Assembly: GCF_003386285.1 (NCBI RefSeq)
Contig: NZ_QPNC01000012.1
Span: forward strand, 1 to 64,000
Direction: 5' to 3'
Length of the DNA stretch: 64,000 nucleotides
Source: Nocardiopsis sp. FIRDI 009
Lineage (GTDB): Bacteria > Actinomycetota > Actinomycetes > Streptosporangiales > Streptosporangiaceae
Shown here: positions 18,672-27,533 of the stretch, piece after piece
How the letters are laid out: the number at the start of each line of letters is the position of its first letter
Position numbering within the stretch: the first letter of the stretch is position 1
Notes under the pieces: generated by a model
What the model saw: only the letters and a program-made list of their open reading frames with translations
Database searches by the model: none
Told to the model about the DNA's origin: nothing
Program-made: the position numbers and the translations under genes

Positions 18672-19619
18672 TCAGACCGGGATGTGCCACAGGCAGGTGA
18701 CCACCGCGAGGAGGAAGGCCGAACCGCCCATGATGACCGCCCCCGCGTGGTACGGGAGCTCGTCGTCGGGGCGCAGGAGGCGGTTGACCCGGCGGAGTAC
18801 CCCGGCCTGGGCGCTCTCGTCCAGGGCGGCCATCGCCCCAGCGGGGACCGGCGCGGGACCGGCGGCGCCGAAGCGCAGCAGCGCCATGGCGAGTTCACGG
18901 GCGGAGCTGGTCCGGCGGGCCTGGTCGTCGGCGCACATCTCGATGAGCAGGGCGACGCTCTCGTAGTACGTCCGGATCAGGGGGGCGCGCGGGAAGGCGC
19001 GCTTGAGCGAGGAGAACGGCAGCAGCACCAGGTCGTGGCGCTGGCGCAGGTGGGCGTGCTCGTGGGCGAGGACGGCGGCCAGCTCCCTGTTGTCGAGGAC
19101 CGCCAGGGCTCCGGCGCTGATGACGACCTGGGAGCGCAGCACTCCGGGCAGGCAGTACGCGGCGGCGGCCGGGTGGTCGACCACGCGGGCGCCGGGCACG
19201 TCGGGGTGCTCGCTGGCCACGAGTTCGAGGAGGTCGTGGTGGCGGCGGCGCACGCGCACGACGTGCACGAAGGAGGAGACCAGTCCGTAGAAGAGGACGA
19301 GGGTGAGCGCGACGGCCAGGGTCACGGCCACGATGTGGCTGACGCCCTCCAGGCCGCGGGAGAGTTCGGTGAGCAGGAGCTGCCCGGTGACGATGTCGGT
19401 GGCCAGCGCGAGCAGACCCGCGGCGGCGCCGAGCTCGTAGGTGGACAGCCCGTAGGCGAGCAGCGCGCCGATGGTGGACACACCCCACGCCAGGCCCAGT
19501 GCCTGCCAGGTGATCACGGCGGTGTAGGGACCGCGCGAGGGCCACTTCGCCCGGTGGAGGGCCTCCATGCCGAGAACGCAGCCGACCGCGACGAGTGAGA
19601 GGAGGGCGGCACTGACCAT
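18672..19619 (-). CDS. M56-family membrane metallopeptidase (BlaR1/MecR1-like, no sensor domain)
   Basis: 315 residues. Hydrophobic spans at about 3-20, 35-55, 65-85, 95-125 and near the C-terminus. The zinc motif HEHAH is in VLAHEHAHLRQRHDLVLLPF, with the M56 pattern RVVDHPAAAAYCLPG upstream. Unlike BlaR1 it has no penicillin-binding sensor domain, so the signal it senses is unknown. It starts 5 bp after blaI; in known pairs the peptidase inactivates the BlaI repressor. Confidence 0.9.
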   Translation of the reverse strand: MVSAALLSLVAVGCVLGMEALHRAKWPSRGPYTAVITWQALGLAWGVSTIGALLAYGLSTYELGAAAGLLALATDIVTGQLLLTELSRGLEGVSHIVAVTLAVALTLVLFYGLVSSFVHVVRVRRRHHDLLELVASEHPDVPGARVVDHPAAAAYCLPGVLRSQVVISAGALAVLDNRELAAVLAHEHAHLRQRHDLVLLPFSSLKRAFPRAPLIRTYYESVALLIEMCADDQARRTSSARELAMALLRFGAAGPAPVPAGAMAALDESAQAGVLRRVNRLLRPDDELPYHAGAVIMGGSAFLLAVVTCLWHIPV

Positions 19620-19624
19620 TCGGA

Positions 19625-19987
19625 CTAGTTCCTTGGCTGCTCGATTTCCGCGAGTGCGCGCCGGAGCGCTTCAGCCTCCTGGCCGTCCATGGACTGGACG
19701 AAGGCGGCCAGGGCGGCGTCACGGTCTCCCGTCTGCCCGAGAGCGTCGAACATCAGCTCGGACACGTACGCCTCACGGCTGGCTGCCGGACGGTACCGCC
19801 ACGCGCGACCCTCACGTGCCCGGGTGACGACCTTCTTCTTGGCCAGCCGGTCGAGCACGGTCATGACGGTCGTGTGTGCGAGATCGCGCTCGGCGAGTGC
19901 CTTGCCGACCTCGCGAACCGTCATGGGTTCGTTCTGCGCCCACAGTACATCCATCACCGCGCGTTCGAGTTCGCCAAGCCGAGTCAT
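19625..19987 (-). CDS. BlaI/MecI/CopY-family repressor
   Basis: 120 residues, normal size. A winged helix occupies about 5-75 (LGELERAVMDVLWAQNEPMT, then HTTVMTVLDRLAKKKVVTR, the recognition region) and a short C-terminal dimerisation helix follows (ALAAFVQSMDGQEAEAL). The partner is the M56 peptidase directly downstream. A near-palindromic operator lies 22 bp upstream of the ATG, so it probably represses itself. Actinobacterial members control cell-wall stress or respiratory genes as well as beta-lactam resistance; the target set here is not known. Confidence 0.93.
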   Translation of the reverse strand: MTRLGELERAVMDVLWAQNEPMTVREVGKALAERDLAHTTVMTVLDRLAKKKVVTRAREGRAWRYRPAASREAYVSELMFDALGQTGDRDAALAAFVQSMDGQEAEALRRALAEIEQPRN

Positions 19988-20009
19988 ACCGTCGAGTCTA
20001 CCGGCGCTA

Positions 20010-20028
20010 GTACTACACAGTGTCGTAC
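20010..20028. promoter_or_regulatory. BlaI-type operator
   Basis: GTACTACACAGTGTCGTAC is a 19-bp near-perfect inverted repeat (16 of 19 positions symmetric). Its TACTACA...TGT core resembles known BlaI/MecI operators (TACA/TGTA half-sites). It lies between blaI and the divergent macro-domain gene and could affect both. Confidence 0.75.
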
Positions 20029-20142
20029 CCCCTGGTTAAATCCCGGTTACCCCTGGGCGCGGGGGTTCCGGCCCCCGCGTGCCGGCCCACGAGGATGGGG
20101 GCGGCCCCGGGAGGAGCCCCCAGGACCGGGAAGGAAACGAAC

Positions 20143-20673
20143 ATGGGTAACACAAGTCGCGTTCGCCTCAGTGTCATCAGGGGCGACATCACCGAGCAGC
20201 GGGTCGACGCGATCGTCAACGCGGCCAACAGCTCGCTCCTGGGCGGCGGCGGGGTCGACGGGGCCATCCACAGAAGGGGTGGCGAGGCCATCCTGGAGGA
20301 GTGCCGTCGGCTGCGCGCCTCGCACTACGGCGGCGGACTGCCGACCGGCCAGGCGGTGGCGACCACCGCCGGGCTGCTGCCGGCGCGCTGGGTGATCCAC
20401 ACGGTCGGCCCGGTGTACAGCGCGTCAGAGGACCGCAGCGCGCTGCTCGCGTCGTGCTTCACGGAGTCGCTGCGCGTGGCGCACGGGCTCGGCGCGGAGT
20501 CGGTGGCCTTCCCCGCGATCTCCACCGGGGTGTACCGCTGGCCGCTGGACGACGCGGCGCGGATCGCGGCGGAGGCGATCCACGGGGCACGGGCACGGGT
20601 GCCGGAGATCAGGCTCGTGCTCTTCGACGACCGCGCCCTGGCCGCCTTCCGCAGGGCCTTCGACACGACCTGA
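20143..20673 (+). CDS. Macro-domain protein, probable O-acetyl-ADP-ribose deacetylase
   Basis: 176 residues from ATG 20143, preceded by AAGGAAA; the longer in-frame start at 20020 would overlap the BlaI operator. The whole protein is one macro domain: IRGDITEQRVDAIVNAANSS (the ADP-ribose-binding Asp and Asn), LLGGGGVDGAIH (phosphate-binding loop), WVIHTVGPVY, then VAFPAISTGVYRWP. This matches the MacroD/YmdB class, which removes ADP-ribose or deacetylates O-acetyl-ADP-ribose. An 8-bp-stem GC hairpin (20058-20079) lies in the upstream gap. Confidence 0.93.
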   Translation: MGNTSRVRLSVIRGDITEQRVDAIVNAANSSLLGGGGVDGAIHRRGGEAILEECRRLRASHYGGGLPTGQAVATTAGLLPARWVIHTVGPVYSASEDRSALLASCFTESLRVAHGLGAESVAFPAISTGVYRWPLDDAARIAAEAIHGARARVPEIRLVLFDDRALAAFRRAFDTT

Positions 20674-20711
20674 CGCGTCCGCCGCCGGGTGGCCGGCGGC
20701 GGTCTCGACGC

Positions 20712-22022
20712 TCACCGCCCCGGGTCGGCGACCGGCGGCGGGTAGCCGTCCGGCGGTTCGGGCTCCCGCCAGGGCGTGAGCGCCCGTCCCCCCGGCAGGT
20801 CGCGCAGTTCGGGAACGTGGCGGCGGACGTAGTCGCCCTCCGGGTCGAACCGGCGGGCCTGGCGCAGCGGGTTGAAGGGGCGGTTCGGCCTGGTGTCGTT
20901 CCCGGTCCCGGCGACCCACTGCCAGTTCCCGTAGTCGTCGGCGACGTCCCCGTCCACGAGGTGGGCGTCGAAGTGGTCGGCGCCCGCCCGCCAGTGCACG
21001 CGCAGGGTCCGGGTGAGGAAGGCGGCGGCGATCATGCGGGCCCGGTTGTGCACGAACCCCTCCCGCAGGAGCTGGCGCATCCCCGCGTCCACGATCGGCA
21101 CCCCGGTCCTGCCCCTCCGCCAGGCGTCGAGGGCGTCCGGGTCGGTGCGCCACTGCCGGCCCCGCGACCGGTAGTCGCGCTCGGGAAGTTCGGGAAAGGC
21201 GCGGACGACCTGGTGGTGGAAGTCCCGCCAGGCGAGCTGGCGGACGAACTCCTCGGCCCCCGGCCCCGCGTCCGCGGCCTCGGCTGCCTCGGCCACCTCC
21301 AGCGGTGACAGGCAGCCGAACCGCAGGTCGGCGGAGAGGCGCGAGGTGGCGGCGGCGGGCAGGTCGTCGCGGCGTTCCGCGTACCGGGTCAGCCCCCGGT
21401 CCAGCCAGGCGCGCAGCCGCTCGCGTGCCGCCGCCTCGCCTCCGGTCAGGCGGTCGGGCGCCGGGGCGCCCGTTCCCGCCTCGGCCAGGCCGGCGGGGAT
21501 CGATCCGGGTTCGACGCCGCCGGGGAGGCGCATCCCGTCCGGGGCGGGCAGGACGGGCCTGCGCTCGTGCGCGGCCCAGGCGCGCCAGTAGGGGGTGAAC
21601 ACCCTGTAGTGGTCGCCGCCCGCGGGGGTGACCCCGCCCGGGGGGACCACCGTCAGTCCGGGGAGGGCGCGCACAGTCAGCCCCGATCCGCGCAACCGGT
21701 CCTCCCGGCGGGTCGCGCACCGGCTGACCCCCGCGGTCAGGAACACCGTGTCGGACCCGGTCAGCGCCGCCAGTTCCCGGACGCGCACAACCGTGTCCCC
21801 CTCACGGACGACCAGGTCACCGCCGCGCGCGCGAAGCCCGGCGCGCAGGTCGGCGAGCGCCTCGGCCAGGTAACCGCACCGGTTGCGGGCGGAGCGCGCC
21901 ACGATCCGGGGGTCGACGACGAACACGGGCAGCACGGTGTCCGCGGCTCCGACGGCGGCCGTGAGCGCGGGATGGTCGTGGACGCGCAGGTCCTGGGTGA
22001 ACAACACGATGACCGACGACAC
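20712..22022 (-). CDS. phr: Deoxyribodipyrimidine photolyase (CPD class I type)
   Basis: 436 residues. The N-terminal alpha/beta antenna domain (VIVLFTQDLRVHDHPAL) is followed by the helical FAD domain with RTGVPIVDAGMRQLLREGF, HNRARMIAAAFLTRTLRVHW and the core GDVADDYGNWQWVAGTGND. The conserved Trp-rich NWQW segment and the Arg/Asp of NRPFNPLRQA fit a light-driven cyclobutane dimer repair enzyme; a cryptochrome role cannot be excluded. It diverges from the DUF523/DUF1722 gene, a pairing also seen as ybgA-phr in enterobacteria. Confidence 0.93.
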   Translation of the reverse strand: MSSVIVLFTQDLRVHDHPALTAAVGAADTVLPVFVVDPRIVARSARNRCGYLAEALADLRAGLRARGGDLVVREGDTVVRVRELAALTGSDTVFLTAGVSRCATRREDRLRGSGLTVRALPGLTVVPPGGVTPAGGDHYRVFTPYWRAWAAHERRPVLPAPDGMRLPGGVEPGSIPAGLAEAGTGAPAPDRLTGGEAAARERLRAWLDRGLTRYAERRDDLPAAATSRLSADLRFGCLSPLEVAEAAEAADAGPGAEEFVRQLAWRDFHHQVVRAFPELPERDYRSRGRQWRTDPDALDAWRRGRTGVPIVDAGMRQLLREGFVHNRARMIAAAFLTRTLRVHWRAGADHFDAHLVDGDVADDYGNWQWVAGTGNDTRPNRPFNPLRQARRFDPEGDYVRRHVPELRDLPGGRALTPWREPEPPDGYPPPVADPGR

Positions 22023-22111
22023 CCATCCTCCTCACCCGAGGCGACGAACCCCACACCGACAGTACTGTGATCTCGGTGGGGATCCGGTCGGATCCCGGGT
22101 AGGAAGACCGT

Positions 22112-23089
22112 ATGCGACCAGCGCACGAGCCGACGACCGCCGCACGACCCCTGGTGGGGGTGTCGAGCTGCCTGCTCGGCGCGCCCGTCCGTTACAACGG
22201 GGGGCACTCCCGGTCGCGGTTCCTCACCGACGAACTCGACCGCCACGTGGACTGGCTCCCGGTGTGCCCGGAGGCGGAGATCGGCCTGGGCGTCCCGCGC
22301 CCGACCCTGCGGCTCCAGCGGCGCGACGGCGCCGACCGGGTGGTCTCCAGCAAGGACGGCGCCGACCACACCGACGACCTCGCCGCCGTGGCCGACCACC
22401 ACGTCCTCCGGTTGTGCCGGGCGGACGGCTACATCCTCAAGAACAAGTCGCCCAGCTGCGGCCTGCTCGCCCTGCCGGTGTTCTCCCCCGAGGGGAACCG
22501 CGTCGGCGGCCGGGGGCGGGGCGCCTTCGCCGAACGGCTGACGCGGCTGCTGCCGGACCTGCCGGTCGAGGAGCAGGGCCGCCTGTCGGACGCCGCGCTG
22601 CGGGAGCACTTCGTCCAACGCGTCTTCGCGCACGCCCGGCTGCGGGCGTTGCTGGAGTCGGACTGGCGGCCGCGGGACCTCGTGGCCTTCCACACCCGAC
22701 ACAAGCTCCAGCTGATGTCGCACTCCACCGAGGGGTACCGGAGGACGGGGCGGATCGTCGCGCGGGCGGGGTCGGCCGACCGGGAGGAGACCGCCGCCGC
22801 CTACGCCTCGGCGTTCCACCGCGCGATGTCGGTCCGGACCACCCGGGGCAAGCACGCCAACACGCTCCAACACGCGTTCGGCCTGCTCAGTCCGCTCCTG
22901 GACGACGCACGCCGACACGATCTGCTGGCGGCGATCGAGGACTACCGCGCGGAACTGGCGCCGCTCAGCCTCCCCGTGACGCTCATCCGACACCACTGCG
23001 CGGCGGAGGACGTGGCCTGGGCGCGCGACCAGACCTACCTGTGCCCCTACCCGGACGATCTCCGGCTCCGGCACGCCCTGGCGGTCTGA
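22112..23089 (+). CDS. DUF523-DUF1722 fusion protein (YbgA-like C-terminus)
   Basis: 325 residues. The N-terminal DUF523 (about 12-160) has VGVSSCLLGAPVRYNGGH, WLPVCPEAEIGLGVPR and ILKNKSPSCGLL; its conserved Cys residues suggest a metal or Fe-S site. The C-terminal DUF1722 (about 195-310) has LVAFHTRHKLQLMSHS and GKHANTLQHAFGL. A GTAGGAAG sequence precedes the ATG. Its repeated association with photolyase suggests a part in DNA repair or light response, by context only; the biochemical role is not established to my knowledge. Confidence 0.9.
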   Translation: MRPAHEPTTAARPLVGVSSCLLGAPVRYNGGHSRSRFLTDELDRHVDWLPVCPEAEIGLGVPRPTLRLQRRDGADRVVSSKDGADHTDDLAAVADHHVLRLCRADGYILKNKSPSCGLLALPVFSPEGNRVGGRGRGAFAERLTRLLPDLPVEEQGRLSDAALREHFVQRVFAHARLRALLESDWRPRDLVAFHTRHKLQLMSHSTEGYRRTGRIVARAGSADREETAAAYASAFHRAMSVRTTRGKHANTLQHAFGLLSPLLDDARRHDLLAAIEDYRAELAPLSLPVTLIRHHCAAEDVAWARDQTYLCPYPDDLRLRHALAV

Positions 23090-23289
23090 CGCCCGGGGCG
23101 CCCGTGTCCGGTGTGGGACCGCGGCCCCACGGGCACGACACTCGGCGCGGGACCCCAGGAACGGGGATCGTGGGGCTCAAGCGGCAATCTCCACACACAA
23201 AGCCCTCGGTCGACTACAGTGAGTCACATTCCGTATCGCTCCGCCCCGCTGGGAGCGGATATCGGTTGCCCCGACCCTGAGGTTTCGGT

Positions 23290-24285
23290 GTGTTCGCGTC
23301 TTTCTCCCGACGAGCCGTCGTGTTCGTCTCCTCGTGCACGGTCGTCGTCTCCGCCGCGGTCCTGGCCACCGCCCCGCCCGGAGGACTCCCCGAACGGATC
23401 GGCCAACACCTGTTCGGGGCCGACCCCGAGGCCGGTGTCGGTGAGGTCCGCTTCCCACCCGTCGAGGGGGTGACCACCCCGGCGCCGATCCCCGAACCCG
23501 GCCAGGTCGCCGTCTGCGACGAACCGGGCCGGGACGAGGTGGTCACCCTCCCCGACGCCGACGCCCTCGGGGGCGGGCGGCCGGTGTGGATCCGCCGCCC
23601 GCCCGGCCCGGACAGCGCCGACCGGCCCGTCCTGTACCTGCTGCACGGTTCCGCCTCCACCCACCGGACGCTGATGGACGAGGGCGTCGGCGACCTCCTG
23701 GACGAGCAGATGTGCCGCACGGGGGTCGAGTTCGTCATCGCGGCGCCCCACGGGCAGGTGGCGTCGGGGGTCACCACCGAGTGGGGCGACGCCGCGGACG
23801 GCTCCTTCGCCCTGGAGTCCTTCGTCACCGGCGCGGTGATCCGCGCGGTGGAGGGTGACCACATCCGGCCACGGGGGTTGCGCGCCCTCGGCGGTTTCTC
23901 CATGGGCGGCTACGGCGCCGCGGCCACCGCGCTGCGCAACCCCGACCTGTACGGCCAGGTGGCCAGTTGGGGCGGGTACTTCCGGGTGGACGACCCGGAC
24001 GGGGTCTTCGGGGAGGACACGGCGGCCCACTCCCCCGACCGGCTGCTGGACTCCACGGAGGTGCGCGACCTCAGGTTCGTGCTCGTGGAGGGAGAGGAGG
24101 ACCACACCCCGCTCCAGGAGGGGAGCATCCAGGGGGAGGCGGCACGCTTCGCCGACCTGCTCGCCGAACGCGGTATGACGGTCGCCACCCTCCACCCGCG
24201 CGGCGGCCACGACTTCCGGACCTGGACCCGCGCGTTCCCCGACACCGTCGACTTCCTGGTGTCGGGCTGGTCCGCGACCCCCTGA
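23290..24285 (+). CDS. Secreted or membrane-anchored esterase (EstA/tannase-like alpha/beta hydrolase)
   Basis: 331 residues, GTG start. An N-terminal signal (SRRAVVFVSSCTVVVSAAVL) is followed by an alpha/beta hydrolase resembling esterase D and the mycolyltransferase-like esterases: VLYLLHGSASTHRTL (oxyanion turn), ALGGFSMGGYGAAATAL (nucleophile Ser in GxSxG) and a C-terminal GGHDFRTW carrying the catalytic His. Cysteines in AVCDEPG and EQMCRTG may bond outside the cell. The substrate is unknown. It is an isolated gene upstream of mshA. Confidence 0.85.
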   Translation: MFASFSRRAVVFVSSCTVVVSAAVLATAPPGGLPERIGQHLFGADPEAGVGEVRFPPVEGVTTPAPIPEPGQVAVCDEPGRDEVVTLPDADALGGGRPVWIRRPPGPDSADRPVLYLLHGSASTHRTLMDEGVGDLLDEQMCRTGVEFVIAAPHGQVASGVTTEWGDAADGSFALESFVTGAVIRAVEGDHIRPRGLRALGGFSMGGYGAAATALRNPDLYGQVASWGGYFRVDDPDGVFGEDTAAHSPDRLLDSTEVRDLRFVLVEGEEDHTPLQEGSIQGEAARFADLLAERGMTVATLHPRGGHDFRTWTRAFPDTVDFLVSGWSATP

Positions 24286-24326
24286 GCGGGGACTGCTCCA
24301 TAGCAGGCCCCTCGGACATTCCGGTT

Positions 24327-24354
24327 GGGAACAGTGTGTACCTTCGTCGCTGTT
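24327..24354 (+). promoter_or_regulatory. SigR-like promoter of mshA
   Basis: GGGAAC (24327-24332) and GTT (24352-24354) are 19 bp apart, close to the SigR consensus GGAAT-N18/19-GTT used in Streptomyces thiol-stress promoters. It lies 40 bp upstream of the mshA GTG. mshA is a known SigR target in Streptomyces coelicolor. Confidence 0.6.
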
Positions 24355-24393
24355 GACGACAGCGGCTGTATACACGATCGGAGGGGACCACCG

Positions 24394-25692
24394 GTGTCCG
24401 GAAACGCTCCCGAGGGCGAACAGACGGCGGCCCCGTCCCGCGTCGCGACCGTCAGTCTGCACACCTCGCCGCTGGACCAACCGGGCACGGGCGACGCCGG
24501 CGGACTGAACGTGTACGTGGTCGAGGTGGCCCGGCGCATGGCCGAGCGGGGCGTGGCCGTGGACGTGTTCACCCGGGCCACCGGGCCGGACCTACCGCCG
24601 GTCGTCGAACTCGCCCCGGGGGTGAACGTCCGGCACGTGCCCGCCGGTCCCTACGGCCACCTGGACAAGAACGCGCTCGCCGACCACCTGTGTCCGTTCA
24701 TCTTCGGGATGCTCCGCGCCGAGGCCCAGGGGGAACCGGGCCACTACGACCTCGTGCACGGCCACTACTGGCTCTCCGGCCGGGCGGGCGTCGTGGCCGC
24801 CCGCCGCTGGGGGGTGCCGTTCGTGCAGTCGATGCACACCATGGCCCGGGTCAAGAACGCGTTCCTGGCCGAGGGAGACACCCCGGAACCGGAGGCCCGG
24901 GTACGCGGTGAGGACCAGCTCGTGCGCCAGGCCGACCGGCTCATCGCCAACACCGACGACGAGGCGCACCAGCTCCGCGAGTACTACGGCGCCCGCGAGT
25001 CCCAGCTCAACGTCATCCCGCCCGGTGTCGACCTGGAGGTCTTCACGCCGGGGTCGCGGCACGACGCGCTGCGCCGGATCGGTCTGGCCCCCGAGACCGA
25101 ACTCCTGCTCTTCGTGGGGCGCGTGCAGCGCCTCAAGGCCCCCGACGTGCTCATCCGCGCCGCCGCCCGGCTCCTGGACCGCGATCCCTCCCTGCGCTCG
25201 CGCCTGGTGGTCGGCGTGGTCGGCGGCCTCTCCGGCGCCGGAACGCGCGAACCCGGGCTGCTGACCGACCTGGCGCACTCCCTGGGCGTGGCCGACGTGG
25301 TCCGGCTCGAACCGCCGCAGGACCGCACGCGGTTGGCCGACTACTACCGTGCGGCCACGGCGACGGTCGTACCGTCCTACTCCGAGTCCTTCGGTCTGGT
25401 CGCGGTGGAGTCGCAGGCCTGCGGCACTCCGGTGGTGGCCGCGCGGGTGGGCGGCCTGACCACGGCGGTGGCGGACGGGTCCTCCGGCGTCCTGGTGGAG
25501 GGCCACGACCCCGACGACTACGCCGCGGAGCTGCACCGGCTGATCACCCAGCCCGCGTGGCGTGCCAAGCTGGCCCTGGCGGCCCCCCTGCACGCCGCCA
25601 CACTGGGCTGGTCGCGGACGGTGGACGAACTGCTCGACGTGTACCGGTCGAGCATCGCCCCGAGCCCGTTGCCGCTGGCCGCCTGCCGGTGA
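24394..25692 (+). CDS. mshA: D-inositol-3-phosphate glycosyltransferase MshA
   Basis: 432 residues from GTG 24394, which follows GGAGGGG by 7 bp; the longer frame from 24325 runs through the promoter. A GT4 retaining glycosyltransferase with two Rossmann domains. VSLHTSPLDQPGTGDAGGLN is the MshA N-terminal signature that binds inositol phosphate and UDP. LVHGHYWLSG follows, and the C-terminal E-x7-E site is ESFGLVAVE. It makes N-acetylglucosaminyl-inositol phosphate, the first committed step of mycothiol. YbjN and gpmA follow on the same strand. Confidence 0.96.
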   Translation: MSGNAPEGEQTAAPSRVATVSLHTSPLDQPGTGDAGGLNVYVVEVARRMAERGVAVDVFTRATGPDLPPVVELAPGVNVRHVPAGPYGHLDKNALADHLCPFIFGMLRAEAQGEPGHYDLVHGHYWLSGRAGVVAARRWGVPFVQSMHTMARVKNAFLAEGDTPEPEARVRGEDQLVRQADRLIANTDDEAHQLREYYGARESQLNVIPPGVDLEVFTPGSRHDALRRIGLAPETELLLFVGRVQRLKAPDVLIRAAARLLDRDPSLRSRLVVGVVGGLSGAGTREPGLLTDLAHSLGVADVVRLEPPQDRTRLADYYRAATATVVPSYSESFGLVAVESQACGTPVVAARVGGLTTAVADGSSGVLVEGHDPDDYAAELHRLITQPAWRAKLALAAPLHAATLGWSRTVDELLDVYRSSIAPSPLPLAACR

Positions 25693-25715
25693 CGGACCGA
25701 AGGAGAGGATGGGAC

Positions 25716-26228
25716 GTGGGAACGGATTCGACGCGCGAGGCCGCGGCCGGGGCGATCGCGGAGGCGGTGGCGGAGGCCGGGCTGGAGGTGGAGCGCCCGC
25801 GCGAGGGCTCCTTCCTCGTCACCCTGCCGGGAACGGCCAAGCTCAAGACACTGGTGTGGTTGGAGGTCGGACCGCACAGCCTGACCCTGACGTCGTTCTT
25901 CTGCCGCCAACCGGACGAGAACCACGCGGAGTTCTACCAGTGGCTGATGCGCCGGAACTGCGACATGTACGGGATGGCGTTCGCAGCCGACGAGGTCGGT
26001 GACGTGTACCTGCGCGGGCGGCTGCCGTTGGCGGGGATCACGCCGGACGAGGTCGACCGGCTGCTGGGGTGCGTGCTCACGTACACGGACGAGAACTTCA
26101 ACGCGGCGCTGGAGCGCGGCTTCGCCTCGGCGATCCGCAAGGAGTGGCGCTGGCGGGCCGAGCGCGGCCACGACATGCGCAACCTCAAGGCGTTCGCACA
26201 CCTGGCGGAGCCCGGCCACCACGGGTGA
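25716..26228 (+). CDS. YbjN-domain protein
   Basis: 170 residues from GTG 25716, preceded by AAGGAGAGG. The type III secretion chaperone-like YbjN fold is suggested by [22 protein letters not shown], the strand-rich [12 protein letters not shown] and [17 protein letters not shown], then [13 protein letters not shown]. YbjN proteins are poorly understood; this position between mshA and gpmA is conserved in actinobacteria as I recall. It starts 23 bp after mshA, so the two are probably co-transcribed. Confidence 0.88.
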   Translation: MGTDSTREAAAGAIAEAVAEAGLEVERPREGSFLVTLPGTAKLKTLVWLEVGPHSLTLTSFFCRQPDENHAEFYQWLMRRNCDMYGMAFAADEVGDVYLRGRLPLAGITPDEVDRLLGCVLTYTDENFNAALERGFASAIRKEWRWRAERGHDMRNLKAFAHLAEPGHHG

Positions 26229-26254
26229 GGGCCGGGGTGGATACGCTTGGTGCC

Positions 26255-27001
26255 ATGGGAACTCTGGTACTGCTGCGACACGGTGAGAGTGTCTGGAACG
26301 CGAAGGGCCTGTTCACCGGGTGGGTGGACGTGGACCTGTCCGCCACGGGCGAGGACGAGGCCCGCCGCGGCGGGGAGCTGCTGAAGGCGGCCGGGATCAC
26401 CCCGGACATCCTGCACACCTCCCTCCTCAAGCGCGCCATCCGCACCGCGAACCTCGCGTTGGAGACCGCCGACCTGCACTGGCTGCCGGTCCGGCGTACC
26501 TGGCGCCTCAACGAGCGCCACTACGGCGCCCTCCAGGGCAAGGACAAGGCGCAGACGCGCGACGAGTACGGCGACGAGCAGTTCATGACCTGGCGCCGCT
26601 CCTACGACACCCCGCCGCCGCCGATCGCCGACGACGACCCCTACTCCCAGGCGGGTGACCCGCGCTACGCCGACCTCCCGCAGGAGTTGCTGCCGCGTAC
26701 CGAGTGCCTCAAGGACGTCCTGGACCGGGCGCTGCCGTACTGGTACGACTCCATCGTTCCCGACCTGGCCGCGGGCAGGACGGTGCTGGTCGCCGCACAC
26801 GGCAACTCGCTGCGCGCGCTGGTCAAGCACCTGGACGGGATCAGCGACGCAGACATCGCGGGGCTGAACATCCCCACCGGCATCCCGCTGCGCTACGACC
26901 TCGACGAGCACTTCAAGCCCACCAACCCGGGCGGTACCTACCTGGACCCGAAGGCCGCCGAGGCCGCCATCCAGGCCGTCGCCAACCAGGGCAAGAAGTA
27001 G
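26255..27001 (+). CDS. gpmA: 2,3-bisphosphoglycerate-dependent phosphoglycerate mutase
   Basis: 248 residues, normal length. Catalytic motifs: [10 protein letters not shown] (phospho-His), [11 protein letters not shown] (acid/base Glu) and [15 protein letters not shown] (second His). It interconverts 3- and 2-phosphoglycerate in glycolysis. The ATG at 26255 follows ATACGCT by 7-8 bp, so a leaderless transcript from an internal promoter is possible in addition to read-through from ybjN. Confidence 0.97.
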   Translation: MGTLVLLRHGESVWNAKGLFTGWVDVDLSATGEDEARRGGELLKAAGITPDILHTSLLKRAIRTANLALETADLHWLPVRRTWRLNERHYGALQGKDKAQTRDEYGDEQFMTWRRSYDTPPPPIADDDPYSQAGDPRYADLPQELLPRTECLKDVLDRALPYWYDSIVPDLAAGRTVLVAAHGNSLRALVKHLDGISDADIAGLNIPTGIPLRYDLDEHFKPTNPGGTYLDPKAAEAAIQAVANQGKK

Positions 27002-27073
27002 GGCGTGCGGACGGACGCGCACGCCCGCTCGCCACGGGTGGCGTCCACCGCGCACGCCCCGGCCCACGCCTTC

Positions 27074-27106
27074 GGCGCCCGTGCCACCGGCGGTGGCGCG
27101 GGCGCC
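27074..27106. terminator. Strong hairpin between convergent gpmA and dsrE-like genes
   Basis: A 15-bp stem, GGCGCCCGTGCCACC (27074-27088) against GGTGGCGCGGGCGCC (27092-27106), with one G-T pair and a 3-nt loop. It lies 72 bp past gpmA and could serve both strands. Confidence 0.7.
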
Positions 27107-27156
27107 GTCGTGCGTGGTGGATCCGGGGCCGCCGGGGTGCGGGGCCGGGCGCCGGT

Positions 27157-27519
27157 TCAGTAGACGAGCGCCTGGACGCCGTCGCGCAGGGTCTCCTCGA
27201 CGAACGTGGGCGCCCCGGCGATGCGCACCCCCTCGATCAGGTCCTCCTGCGCCAGGTTCCGCCGCGCGGCGCACTGCGTGCACACCGTGACCCGCCCCGC
27301 CGCGAGCACGGCGGACAGGAGTTCGGCGAGGGGGGCGGCGTGCGGGAGTTCGAAGTCGTCCGCGCGGCCGGGGACGGCGAACCACGCCGACTCCCCCGTC
27401 AGCCACAGCGAGACCTCCACACCGCTGGCCAGGGCCGCGGCGGCGACCGTGAACGCCTGGTTGCACCGCTCGGGGGCGTCCTCCCCCGCGGTGACCTTGA
27501 TCACCATCGATCGAGTCAT
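27157..27519 (-). CDS. DsrE-family protein
   Basis: 120 residues. The DsrE/DsrF fold is shown by the start MVIKVTAGEDAPERCNQAFT, the hydrophobic strand VEVSLWLTGESAW and the Cys-bearing VTVCTQCAARRNL, where TusD/DsrE proteins place their active or structural Cys. DsrE-like proteins relay sulfane sulfur or act as peripheral regulators; a partner is not evident here. The CxxC could be redox active. It ends convergently with gpmA. Confidence 0.85.
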   Translation of the reverse strand: MTRSMVIKVTAGEDAPERCNQAFTVAAAALASGVEVSLWLTGESAWFAVPGRADDFELPHAAPLAELLSAVLAAGRVTVCTQCAARRNLAQEDLIEGVRIAGAPTFVEETLRDGVQALVY

Positions 27520-27533
27520 GGGGGCCAGCCTAC

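Noticed and set aside
20020..20142. Longer start for the macro-domain protein
   Set aside because: It overlaps the BlaI operator and a hairpin; ATG 20143 has an SD and begins the domain.
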